A DNA stretch of 15,291 nt from Chloroflexota bacterium (GCA_030634785.1 DAOWAC010000003.1:1-15291); one strand, 5' to 3'. Shown: positions 7,130-13,174, counted from the first letter of the stretch. Notes: generated by a model not told the origin, from the sequence alone. A program made the numbers and translations.

Positions 7130-7786
7130 ATGAAAAAGATTGCTCCTTCAATACTTGCTTCTGACATTACTGATTTGGTAAAGCATTTGCCTGGTATTGA
7201 AAAAGAAACAGACTGGCTTCATCTTGATGTAATGGATGGGCACTATGTTCCAAACATAAGTTTTGGCTTTTTTGTAATAAAGTCTTTGAGAAGCAAGACA
7301 AAAATGTTTTTGGATACACATTTAATGATAGAAAGGCCTGACAAATATTTTGAAAGATTTGCAGAAGCCGGAAGTGACTTGATTTGCTTTCATCCTGAAA
7401 CAGTACAAAACCCAATTGAAGCAATCAAGCAAATTAAAGACCTTGGATGCAAGGTTGGAATGGCATTAAATAATAAAATTTCAGTTGATGCAATTCTTCC
7501 TTTCTTAAGCGAGCTTGACCTTGCATTAGTCCTGAGTATTGAAGCAGGCTTTGGTGGCCAAAGTTTTATTCCCAAAAGCCTTGAAAAGATTAAAGCTCTT
7601 AGGAAAGAAATTGATGCAGAAAAGCTTGAAACATTACTTGAAGTTGACGGTGGTGTAAATGCACAAACAGCTGGAACAGTTCTTAAAGCAGGAGCTGATA
7701 TTCTTGTAATGGGCAGTGCTGTTTTTGGAAATGGAACTCCTGTGGAAAATATCAAGTATATGAAAAAAGAGTTTGAATTAGATTAG
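7130..7786 (+). CDS. rpe: Ribulose-phosphate 3-epimerase
   Basis: Rpe interconverts ribulose-5-phosphate and xylulose-5-phosphate in the cytoplasm. The 218-residue TIM barrel opens with the family's KIAPSILASD (3-12). Metal ligands expected in the family are present: His31 and Asp33 in WLHLDVMDGHYVPN, His64 in THLMIERP, and Asp173 in EVDGG. The phosphate loops GFGGQSFIP (140-148) and MGSAVFG (194-200) are intact. A small oddity is LSIEAGFGG where most members have M-x-V-x-P-GFGG. The frame is open from an ATG at 7052, but that extension is not family-like and runs upstream of the promoter. ATG 7130 gives the standard N-terminus and lies 27 nt from the TATA core, so the mRNA is probably leaderless. 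It diverges from pyrD and converges on the gene ending at 7793. Confidence 0.96.
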   Translation: MKKIAPSILASDITDLVKHLPGIEKETDWLHLDVMDGHYVPNISFGFFVIKSLRSKTKMFLDTHLMIERPDKYFERFAEAGSDLICFHPETVQNPIEAIKQIKDLGCKVGMALNNKISVDAILPFLSELDLALVLSIEAGFGGQSFIPKSLEKIKALRKEIDAEKLETLLEVDGGVNAQTAGTVLKAGADILVMGSAVFGNGTPVENIKYMKKEFELD

Positions 7787-7792
7787 TGCTTT

Positions 7793-8200
7793 TTAAAAAA
7801 ACTTTTTTATGGTTTTTAATCCTGTGTCAATTGAAAATGAGCCCAACAACGTTTTTTCAGTAAAGTTTCTTTTGTGTTCAAATACTTTAAAAGATACTCT
7901 GTCAATCCTCAACTTAGTTTTGATTGGCACAAATAAAAGATTTTCTTTTTGTACTGATTTATTCCTTTTTAGAATTTTCAAATCTCCGCCTCTAATTTTT
8001 GGAAACCAACTGTTTCCAATTTGTTTTAATTGAAGTGGCTGGTTTGCAATTTGACCGTTTTTCATTATTCTTTCCAACTGCTTTTGTTCAGGGCTTTTTG
8101 TGTGTTCTATTCTGCCTCGCTTTGCTTGTTTTTTCAATTGTTTTTGTGTTTTTGTTAGTTCCCTTAGCTTTTTTTTGCTTGATGTGAAAGATCTTCCCAT
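7793..8200 (-). CDS. Basic orphan protein coupled to the R15P isomerase gene
   Basis: I do not recognise this 135-residue protein. It is strongly basic: the first 50 residues are dominated by Lys/Arg/Gln (for example KTQKQLKKQAKRGR) and probably form a helical, nucleic-acid-compatible region. The C-terminal half (from about residue 60) is less charged and looks like beta strands (LLFVPIKTKLRIDRVSFKVF). No cysteine pairs, membrane segment or known motif is visible. Its ATG is 4 nt after the stop of the isomerase gene, and its ribosome site AGGTGA includes that stop codon, which implies translational coupling. It converges on rpe with a 6-nt gap. An RNA- or ribosome-binding role would fit the charge but is inference only. 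Confidence 0.75.
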   Translation of the reverse strand: MGRSFTSSKKKLRELTKTQKQLKKQAKRGRIEHTKSPEQKQLERIMKNGQIANQPLQLKQIGNSWFPKIRGGDLKILKRNKSVQKENLLFVPIKTKLRIDRVSFKVFEHKRNFTEKTLLGSFSIDTGLKTIKKFF

Positions 8201-8204
8201 TCAA

Positions 8205-9173
8205 TCACCTTGGTTCCTTTTTTGCTCTAAGCGAATCAAGCAGTCCCATAAAGGGTTCTTGTCTTGTTCCAAGTTCTAAAAGGTTGTACATTTTCAAAGC
8301 AAAGTTTTCCGGGTCAAATACTCCTATTTCGGAAATTATTGTATGAACATAAAATGCATCAACAATGTCAAAAGCAGGATTTCTAATCTTTACTTTTTTT
8401 GGAGGATTTGCCCAAATCTCTTTCAAATCTCTTTCTTCTATTTCTTCTTCAAAACCAAAATATGTTGCAGGGTCAAAGCAGTGTGATGAAGTGCAGACAA
8501 AAAAGGGGTTGTTGTGTTTTTTGGCAGCGTGTGCAATATGGCTTGTGCCAATTTTGTTTACAACACTTCCGTCACTTAATACTGCGTCACATCCAATAAA
8601 CACTTTGTCAACAGGATGCATATATTTGTCTGCTGCTGAATCAACAATTAGAGTTACTGGAATTCCTGCTTTTGCAAGATTGGTTGCAGTAATTCTTCCC
8701 TGAAAAAGTGGTCTTGTTTCTGTACAGTAAACCATTTTGATTTTCTTTTTTGCTTTTTTTAAAATTTCTTCAACTGTGTGCGAATGGCAGTGAGTCATTA
8801 TAACATCGCCTTTTTCAATAAGTCTGTTTCCGTATAATGCAATTTTTTCCATTGCTTTTTTTCTGTCTGCTTCGTATTGTCTAATGGTTTGAATAGTGTT
8901 TTCCTTAACTTCCTGCAAATTTCTGCTGTGTAAAGAAGCTGCTTTGAGAATTATTCTAATGGCTGTTCTTGTTTCTGGTTCGGTTGGTCTTGTTTTTAAA
9001 ACGTCAAGGCAGTGCCTTTGAAGTTCTCGTCTAAAAGCAGGAAGTGTTTTTGCTCGACTTTTTGAAACATTTTGCTTTAGTGCTGCTACTGCTGCTTTTC
9101 TTACTTTGCTGCTGCCCTGAATTTTTAAGGACTTAATTTCCTTCATTGTTTTGTTAAAAGATTTTGTTGCCAT
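8205..9173 (-). CDS. Ribose-1,5-bisphosphate isomerase (aIF2B/MtnA-like family)
   Basis: Members of this family (eIF2B-alpha/beta/delta-like) include archaeal R15P isomerase, which turns ribose-1,5-bisphosphate into ribulose-1,5-bisphosphate. The 322-residue protein has an N-terminal helical domain (to about 115) and a Rossmann-like domain with IMTHCHSHTVEEIL (125-138), TETRPLFQGRITA (151-163), VDSAADKYM (177-185), IGCDAVLSDGSVVNKIGT (193-210) and NPAFDIVD. Cys129 and Asp196 align with the catalytic Cys/Asp pair of the Thermococcus enzyme, whose overall length is similar. This favours the isomerase over a translation factor subunit. The C-terminal 40 residues (from about FDPENF) look less family-like. 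The ATG lies about 28 nt from a TATA-like box, suggesting a leaderless start. AMP phosphorylase, which makes its substrate, is at 1-809, also on the minus strand. Confidence 0.88.
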   Translation of the reverse strand: MATKSFNKTMKEIKSLKIQGSSKVRKAAVAALKQNVSKSRAKTLPAFRRELQRHCLDVLKTRPTEPETRTAIRIILKAASLHSRNLQEVKENTIQTIRQYEADRKKAMEKIALYGNRLIEKGDVIMTHCHSHTVEEILKKAKKKIKMVYCTETRPLFQGRITATNLAKAGIPVTLIVDSAADKYMHPVDKVFIGCDAVLSDGSVVNKIGTSHIAHAAKKHNNPFFVCTSSHCFDPATYFGFEEEIEERDLKEIWANPPKKVKIRNPAFDIVDAFYVHTIISEIGVFDPENFALKMYNLLELGTRQEPFMGLLDSLRAKKEPR

Positions 9174-9196
9174 ACTGGAAACAATAAGGGATTAAG

Positions 9197-9206
9197 TTAA
9201 ATAAAA
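9197..9206 (-). promoter_or_regulatory. TATA-like box for the R15P isomerase gene
   Basis: On the minus strand TTTTATTTAA centres about 28 nt before the ATG at 9173, the spacing expected for a leaderless archaeal transcript. It is separate from the box serving the divergent gene at 9275. Confidence 0.55.
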
Positions 9207-9243
9207 GTGTTTTGTATGGGTGACTTTTACTCTTTTGCAAAGA

Positions 9244-9253
9244 CTTAAAAGTA
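9244..9253 (+). promoter_or_regulatory. TATA-like box for the VIT-like membrane protein gene
   Basis: CTTAAAAGTA is centred 27 nt before the ATG at 9275, with no Shine-Dalgarno sequence between them, again pointing to a leaderless transcript. Confidence 0.5.
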
Positions 9254-9274
9254 TTGGGTGTTTTATTATTTTGA

Positions 9275-9757
9275 ATGGAGTTCAAAAATCATATAACGTC
9301 AGGCATTGGCTTTGGGTTAACATCAAGCATTATTACTACTATTGGATTAATGGTTGGATTGTCTTCAGCAACAAATTTGCGAATTGCTGTTATTGGCGGT
9401 GTTATTACTATTGCGCTTGTTGATGCTTTGTCTGATGCATTCGCAATGCATATTTCACAGGAGTCAACTGGTGATGAAAGTGCAAAAGATATTTGGGCTT
9501 CAACCTTTTCAACACTTGGAGCAAAGTTTTTCTTTGCAATAATTTTTATTGTTCCTGTTCTATTGCTTAGCCTTCAAACAGCAATAATTGTAAGCATTGC
9601 AATGGGCTTGCTGTTGATAACTGTGTTTAGCGTTTGGATTGCCCAATCACAGAATGAAAATCCTGCAAAGGTCGTGGCAGAACATTTGTTTATTGCAATT
9701 GTTGTAATTGTTCTTGCCTATTTTGCAGGTGCATGGATTGCCACAATGTTTGGCTAA
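9275..9757 (+). CDS. VIT1/CCC1-like small integral membrane protein
   Basis: This is a 160-residue membrane protein with about five hydrophobic segments, roughly at residues 10-30, 35-57, 82-100, 102-122 and 134-157. The first part, GIGFGLTSSIITTIGLMVGL (10-29) followed by VDALSDAFAMHISQES (49-64), resembles the first two helices of the vacuolar iron transporter family, where acidic residues and a methionine line the metal path; Asp50, Asp54 and Met58 are candidates here. The cytoplasmic metal-binding helical domain of VIT1 is largely missing: only about 20 polar residues (62-80) join segments 2 and 3. Iron or manganese export would be the default guess, but the short form is poorly characterised. 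It stands alone between divergent R15P isomerase and ftsZ. The family call is moderate. Confidence 0.7.
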   Translation: MEFKNHITSGIGFGLTSSIITTIGLMVGLSSATNLRIAVIGGVITIALVDALSDAFAMHISQESTGDESAKDIWASTFSTLGAKFFFAIIFIVPVLLLSLQTAIIVSIAMGLLLITVFSVWIAQSQNENPAKVVAEHLFIAIVVIVLAYFAGAWIATMFG

Positions 9758-9772
9758 CTGTTTTTAACACGG

Positions 9773-9786
9773 AATTTTTTTGAAAT
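9773..9786 (+). terminator. T-rich tract after the VIT-like gene
   Basis: An uninterrupted run of seven T (9775-9781) begins about 18 nt after the stop at 9757. Archaeal intrinsic termination relies on such U-rich tracts. No clear hairpin precedes it, so this is tentative. Confidence 0.3.
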
Positions 9787-9845
9787 TTTCCAAAAAGTGC
9801 GATTATGTATATTTGCTTTTATTATGTTTAATTCGTAGACAATTG

Positions 9846-9878
9846 CTTTAAATTTGTTTTCAATAAGAATTATTCTTA
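9846..9878 (+). promoter_or_regulatory. ftsZ promoter: TATA-like box plus 15-bp palindrome
   Basis: CTTTAAATTTG (9846-9856) is a TATA-like box. Transcription would start near 9877, about 18 nt before the GTG start of ftsZ. Directly downstream is the perfect odd palindrome TAAGAATTATTCTTA (9864-9878), placed where a repressor would block initiation. The TATA call rests on spacing; the operator call is speculative. Confidence 0.45.
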
Positions 9879-9894
9879 GTCTTATAATTCGGGG

Positions 9895-11025
9895 GTGCCT
9901 TATTTGGAAAGTGTAGTAAAGAAAGCTATTAAGTTGGCAAAAACAAGGCCTGCTAAAGGCAAGAGAAAAATTAAAGCAACACATGATAATGAAGATCTTA
10001 TTAAATTACTTGAAACTGCTAAAGCAAAAATTCGCGTTGTAGGCGTTGGTGGCGGTGGATGTAATACTATTGAAAGAATGACCGAAGTTGGAATTACTGG
10101 TGCAGAAACATTTGCTGTTAATACTGATGCACAGGATTTGTTAAATGCTATTGCTGACAAAAAGCTTTTGATTGGAAGACAGTTAACAAGAGGTCTTGGT
10201 TCTGGTTCTGACCCTAGTGTTGGAGAGGGAGCTGCAAGAGAATCTCTTGAAGAACTTGAAGAAGTTTTGCATGATTCAGACCTTCTTTTCATTACCTGCG
10301 GAATGGGGGGTGGAACAGGAACTGGTGCTGCTCCTTTTATTGCCGAATTGGGAAAATCAATGAAGGCTTTGACTATTGGTGTAGTAACAATTCCTTTCAC
10401 TGTTGAAGGAAGGAAAAGAATGGAAAATGCTTTGACTGGATTGGCTGCTTTAAGAAAGCACACTGATACCGTTATAGTAATTCCAAACGATAAGATTTTG
10501 GAAATTGCTCCTGATTTGCCTGTGAACGCTGCTTTTAAAGTTGCAGATGAGGTTTTGACTAATGCAGTAAAAGGAATTACTGAAATGGTTACAAAGCCAG
10601 GGTTAATCAATTTGGATTATGCTGATCTTAGAACAATTTTAAGCAGGGGCGGCGCAGCAATGATTGGATTGGGTGAATCTCACACTGATGAAAAAGGAGA
10701 AGCTCGTGCTTTGGAAGCTGTTGAAAATGCTTTAACAAGTCCTTTGCTTGATGTTGACATTAGCGGAGCCAATAGGGCTTTGGTTAATGTAATTGGCGGA
10801 GCAGATATGACTTTGAGAGAAGCTGAAATGATTGTTGAAACAGTTTCTAGTAAGATAAGTGTAGAAGCTCATATTATTTGGGGTGCAATGATTGACGAGA
10901 ACCTGCCAAGAAACCAGATTCAGGCAATGGTTGTTATCGCAGGAGGAAAGTTTCCTTACTTGCAGGACCTTGACAAGATTGATTTGTCTGAACCAATTGA
11001 TTTGGGAATAGATTTTACTGGGTAA
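9895..11025 (+). CDS. ftsZ: Cell division protein FtsZ (archaeal)
   Basis: FtsZ is the tubulin-like GTPase that forms the cytokinetic ring at mid-cell. The 376-residue protein has a basic N-terminal extension (1-43), then IRVVGVGGGGCNTIERM (46-62; the second position of the usual GAGCN is Gly here), the tubulin signature GGGTGTG (138-144), NTDAQDL (76-82) and PFTVEGRKR (167-175). The synergy (T7) loop NLDYADLRTIL (239-249) carries Asp241 and Asp244 needed for GTP hydrolysis, so it should be active. It ends shortly after the core (PIDLGIDFTG) with no long C-terminal linker. The start is GTG at 9895, which gives an N-terminus of archaeal FtsZ1 style. Its position upstream of secE, spt5 and the L11-L1-L10-P1 genes is the widely conserved archaeal arrangement, interrupted here by the gene at 11147. 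Confidence 0.97.
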   Translation: MPYLESVVKKAIKLAKTRPAKGKRKIKATHDNEDLIKLLETAKAKIRVVGVGGGGCNTIERMTEVGITGAETFAVNTDAQDLLNAIADKKLLIGRQLTRGLGSGSDPSVGEGAARESLEELEEVLHDSDLLFITCGMGGGTGTGAAPFIAELGKSMKALTIGVVTIPFTVEGRKRMENALTGLAALRKHTDTVIVIPNDKILEIAPDLPVNAAFKVADEVLTNAVKGITEMVTKPGLINLDYADLRTILSRGGAAMIGLGESHTDEKGEARALEAVENALTSPLLDVDISGANRALVNVIGGADMTLREAEMIVETVSSKISVEAHIIWGAMIDENLPRNQIQAMVVIAGGKFPYLQDLDKIDLSEPIDLGIDFTG

Positions 11026-11035
11026 AGAATGCTTT

Positions 11036-11084
11036 GACCTTTTTTTTAGCTTCTTCTTTTCTTTTTCTTTTTCTTCTTTTTTTG
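11036..11084 (+). terminator. Long polypyrimidine terminator after ftsZ
   Basis: About 12 nt after the ftsZ stop a T-rich region begins. It includes T8 (11040-11047) and an uninterrupted 34-nt pyrimidine run (11050-11083) built from CTT, CTTTT and CTTTTT units. U-rich stretches are sufficient for archaeal RNA polymerase termination. No stem is needed or seen. Confidence 0.6.
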
Positions 11085-11116
11085 ATTTATTCGAGTCTGG
11101 TTTCTTTTGCGAAAAG

Positions 11117-11142
11117 CTCTTTAACACTAAGAATTATTATTT
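11117..11142 (+). promoter_or_regulatory. Weak TATA-like box and ftsZ-palindrome-like motif
   Basis: CTCTTTAACAC (11117-11127) is a weak TATA-like box about 25 nt before the ATG at 11147. It is followed by TAAGAATTATTATTT (11128-11142), which matches the ftsZ upstream palindrome at 13 of 15 positions. The match could be chance in AT-rich DNA. Confidence 0.3.
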
Positions 11143-11146
11143 TGTT

Positions 11147-11710
11147 ATGCCAAAATTGGTTTTGAGTTACAAGGGTTTTTCTTTGCCCCTGTATTTTAAG
11201 AACAAAAGCTATTACTCCAAAACCGAATTTGAACCAGGAAAGACTCTTTACCAAATACTTTTTGAACATCTAGTTGACGGCAGAGTTGTTTCTCAAAAGG
11301 CACTTGCAAGAAAATATTCTTCGGTTAATCCTTTTATTGGTGGGGGAGCTCTAGCAAGGGCAATTTCCAAAGTTGAACTTTCTTTGGCAAAATCACCCAA
11401 TGCCATTCTTAAAAAAAAGAAATTTTTAAAGCTTTCACAAGGCGGTGCAAATCCTGTAATTTCAAGGAAAAAAGCCATGTCAAAATTTACACATTCACAA
11501 AAAGCAGTAATTACTGCTGGTTTTAAAAGAATTTTTCGTTCTGGTAGAAATCCGTCCAATGCCCTTGTAAGAAAATACTGTCTCAAAGAACTTGCAAAAA
11601 AAGGGCTTGTTGAAAATGTGATTCTGTCTATGAGAACAATATCCAAACAAAGAAAGAAGTTGGGTCTTTTAACAGGCTTGCGAGGTCGTCGTCCTAAAAG
11701 AAAGCGTTAA
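11147..11710 (+). CDS. Basic orphan protein with an internal repeat, between ftsZ and secE
   Basis: I do not recognise this 187-residue protein. It is very basic and ends in a nucleic-acid-type tail, RGRRPKRKR (179-187). Two segments look duplicated: residues about 38-83 (LFEHLVDGRVVSQKALARKY...) and about 125-168 (GFKRIFRSGRNPSNALVRKY...). Both follow the pattern GR-x2-S-x(1-2)-AL-x-RKY, then about 10 residues and a hydrophobic helix ending in Ser/Lys. The layout suggests two related helical, possibly helix-turn-helix, modules joined by a Lys-rich linker (90-115). No membrane segment is present. The ATG is the first in the transcript and has no Shine-Dalgarno sequence. It interrupts the usual ftsZ-secE neighbourhood, so a DNA- or ribosome-related role is possible but unproven. 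Expression as a gene is likely from the promoter, terminator and codon pattern. Confidence 0.75.
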   Translation: MPKLVLSYKGFSLPLYFKNKSYYSKTEFEPGKTLYQILFEHLVDGRVVSQKALARKYSSVNPFIGGGALARAISKVELSLAKSPNAILKKKKFLKLSQGGANPVISRKKAMSKFTHSQKAVITAGFKRIFRSGRNPSNALVRKYCLKELAKKGLVENVILSMRTISKQRKKLGLLTGLRGRRPKRKR

Positions 11711-11722
11711 GTCAGAAATTTG

Positions 11723-11732
11723 CTTTTTAAAG
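11723..11732 (+). promoter_or_regulatory. TATA-like box for secE
   Basis: CTTTTTAAAG is centred about 45 nt before the secE ATG. Transcription would start near 11755 and leave the AAAGGTG ribosome site (11758-11764) in a leader of about 18 nt. Confidence 0.45.
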
Positions 11733-11772
11733 CTTTTCTTTCATCATTTTTATTAGTAAAGGTGTTTTTTTT

Positions 11773-11961
11773 ATGGAATTAAAAATAATGGATAATTTGA
11801 GAACGTTTATTTCAAGCAGCAGGCGTGTTTTTGTTATTGCAAAAAAGCCTGATTGGAAAGAGTTTGAAGTCATGGCAAAGGTTACTGGCATTGGCATACT
11901 TATAATTGCATTGATTGCTTATGTGATTTTCTTGTTTTTTGCTTTTGTTCCTGTTGTATAA
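11773..11961 (+). CDS. secE: Preprotein translocase subunit SecE (Sec61-gamma type)
   Basis: SecE is the small tail-anchored clamp subunit of the SecYE protein-conducting channel in the cytoplasmic membrane. The 62-residue protein has the archaeal/eukaryotic layout: a short amphipathic N-terminal helix with RRVFVIAKKPDWKEFEVMAK (17-36), the conserved KVTGIGI (36-42), then a single membrane span at about residues 38-60 ending near the C-terminus. The length is normal for archaea. ATG 11773 is supported by AGGTG 8 nt upstream; ATG 11788 is in frame but has no ribosome site. It precedes spt5 as in most archaea, with a 137-nt gap. Confidence 0.93.
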   Translation: MELKIMDNLRTFISSSRRVFVIAKKPDWKEFEVMAKVTGIGILIIALIAYVIFLFFAFVPVV

Positions 11962-12098
11962 AATCAGGGGCTTTACAAAAAGCTTTTTAATTGTTATCCG
12001 ATTAAAGATATTCAATGAAATAGGGCTATTAGGTTCTAATTCCCCCCTTTTCATAGTTTATTGAGTGTATTGAAAAATATGGAGAAAATGGTGAGAAA
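11962..12098 (+). promoter_or_regulatory. Leader/promoter region of spt5 with a seven-codon upstream frame
   Basis: The gap contains a palindromic AAAAAGCTTTTT with a TATA-like TTTTTAATT (11984-11992), predicting a leader of about 80 nt. A seven-codon frame, MEKMVRK (12079-12102), ends in TGA overlapping the spt5 ATG as ATGA. No tRNA-like fold or riboswitch is recognisable. A second T-rich box (GTTTATTG, near 12057) could give a shorter transcript. Confidence 0.4.
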
Positions 12099-12539
12099 AT
12101 GATTTTTCCGGTTAGAACAACAGTTGGACAGGAAGCATTGGTAGTAGACATAATTACCAACAGGTCAAAACACGAAGACATTCCTGTTTACAGCATTAGC
12201 GTAATTCCAGGACTAAAAGGTTACGTACTTATTGAAGCACAAGACGAACTCTCTGTCAGAAGAAGTATTACTAATACTCCTCATATTAAAGGACAGGGAA
12301 TTGTCAAAGGTGCAGTAAAGATTGAAGAATTAAGCAGCTTGCTTGAATCAAAACCATTAATGCAGTCTATTACAGAAGGCGCAAAGGTGGAATTAATTGC
12401 AGGCCCTTTTAAGTCAGAAAAAGCAAAGGTTTTGAGAGTTAATCCAACAAAAGAAGAAGTAACCGTTGAATTGCTTGAAGCAGCAGTAAAGATTCCTCTT
12501 ACAATAAAAGCAGAACATATTAGGATTATTAAAGAATAA
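12099..12539 (+). CDS. spt5: Transcription elongation factor Spt5 (archaeal NusG)
   Basis: Spt5 binds the RNA polymerase clamp with Spt4 and promotes processive elongation and coupling to translation. The 146-residue protein has the two archaeal domains. NGN covers about residues 2-83 (FPVRTTVGQEALVVDII, SISVIPGLKGYVLIEAQ, TNTPHIKGQGIVKG), and a C-terminal KOW domain covers about 90-146 (ITEGAKVELIAGPFKSEKAKVLRV, then IPLTIKAEHIRII). Each key KOW feature is present, including the conserved glycine-proline turn. The start at 12099 has GGTGA 4 nt upstream and follows a tiny overlapping frame. uL11 begins about 20 nt after its stop, and secE is upstream, the classic archaeal arrangement. The length is typical. 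Confidence 0.95.
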   Translation: MIFPVRTTVGQEALVVDIITNRSKHEDIPVYSISVIPGLKGYVLIEAQDELSVRRSITNTPHIKGQGIVKGAVKIEELSSLLESKPLMQSITEGAKVELIAGPFKSEKAKVLRVNPTKEEVTVELLEAAVKIPLTIKAEHIRIIKE

Positions 12540-12562
12540 TATTTGATTAGGAAGTGAATGAA

Positions 12563-13039
12563 ATGACAGAAATTAAGGTTTTGGTTGAAGGCGGAAAAGC
12601 ATCTGCAGGTGCACCATTAGGTCCTGCTTTAGGTCCTTTGGGCGTAAACATTGGAGATGTTGTTGCAAAGATTAATGAAAAAACCAAAAGCTATGCAGGA
12701 ATGAAGGTTCCAGTAGTAGTTGATGTTAATGCTAGTACAAAAACTTTTGAAATTAATGTTGGAAGTCCTCCAACAAGTGCACTTATAAAAAAAGAAATCG
12801 GCATTGATAAAGGAAGTTCAAATCCAAAGGCTGAACTTAAAGGCAATATTTCAATGGAACAAATCAAAAATGTTATTGAAATGAAGATTGAAAAACTTGC
12901 ATCTTACAAAATGAAAAGTGCAGCAAAAGAAATTGCAGGCGTTTGTAACAGTATGGGAATTACTGTTGAAGGAAAGCCTGCAAAAGAAGCAATTAAAGAA
13001 ATTAACGAAGGCAAGTTTGACGATCTGCTGAAGGACTAA
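12563..13039 (+). CDS. rpl11: Ribosomal protein uL11
   Basis: uL11 binds the GTPase-associated region of 23S rRNA at the base of the stalk. The 158-residue protein has the hallmark N-terminal domain EGGKASAGAPLGPALGPLGVN (near 9-29), VDVNASTKTFEINVGSPPTS and LIKKEIG, then the C-terminal rRNA-binding domain (SYKMKSAAKEIAGVCNSMGI and the preceding helix). Length and motifs are standard. An in-frame GTG at 12554 would add MNE, but ATG 12563 gives the usual MTEIKVLV start, with AGGA about 10 nt upstream. It is likely co-transcribed with spt5. A 135-nt gap with TATA-like boxes separates it from L1. Confidence 0.95.
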   Translation: MTEIKVLVEGGKASAGAPLGPALGPLGVNIGDVVAKINEKTKSYAGMKVPVVVDVNASTKTFEINVGSPPTSALIKKEIGIDKGSSNPKAELKGNISMEQIKNVIEMKIEKLASYKMKSAAKEIAGVCNSMGITVEGKPAKEAIKEINEGKFDDLLKD

Positions 13040-13054
13040 AAATGTCTTAGAGAA

Positions 13055-13090
13055 CGTTTTTTAAAGCTTTCAGTAGAATTTTATTTATAG
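13055..13090 (+). promoter_or_regulatory. TATA-like boxes of the L1-L10-P1 unit
   Basis: CGTTTTTTAAAGC (13055-13067) and TTTTATTTATAG (13079-13090) are both plausible TATA elements in the L11-L1 gap. They predict start sites near 13087 or 13112 and leaders of about 88 or 63 nt. Either leader contains the hairpin at 13132-13163. Confidence 0.45.
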
Positions 13091-13131
13091 TATTAATTGG
13101 TTTAGAGAGTCTAATTAGTGACTCCGTTTGA

Positions 13132-13167
13132 CCACATCCATTTTTTCGAAAATGGCACTGTGGGAGG
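13132..13167 (+). promoter_or_regulatory. Two-stem hairpin overlapping the L1 ribosome site (candidate L1 autoregulatory element)
   Basis: In the L1 leader, CCATTTT (13138-13144) pairs with AAAATGG (13149-13155) around a UUCG tetraloop. Outside it CCACA (13132-13136) pairs with TGTGG (13159-13163). The two helices are joined by an asymmetric internal loop of U on one side and CAC on the other. The last two G of the outer stem are the first bases of the GGGAGG ribosome site (13162-13167). Two short helices joined by an asymmetric loop is the general shape of known L1-binding sites on rRNA and on L1 operon mRNAs, including archaeal ones. The fold is seen directly; protein binding is inferred. 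Confidence 0.55.
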
Positions 13168-13174
13168 TTTAAAA

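Noticed and set aside
9880..9890. TATAAT-like bacterial -10 box before ftsZ
   Set aside because: No matching -35 element, the window is archaeal, and a normal TATA box lies at 9846-9856.
9900..10610. A 236-codon minus-strand frame
   Set aside because: Exact antisense of ftsZ; open only because of ftsZ codon choice.
10732..11127. Minus-strand Lys/Glu-rich frame
   Set aside because: Generated by the polypyrimidine terminator tract and antisense ftsZ.
12020..12055. GGTTCTAATTCC resembling a tRNA T-arm before spt5
   Set aside because: Loop does not fit TTCRANYC, the T-stem does not pair, and no acceptor, D or anticodon arm is found upstream.
13118..13174. Upstream 19-codon extension of L1
   Set aside because: It covers the hairpin and ribosome site; ATG 13175 has GGGAGG at the right distance and the family N-terminus.
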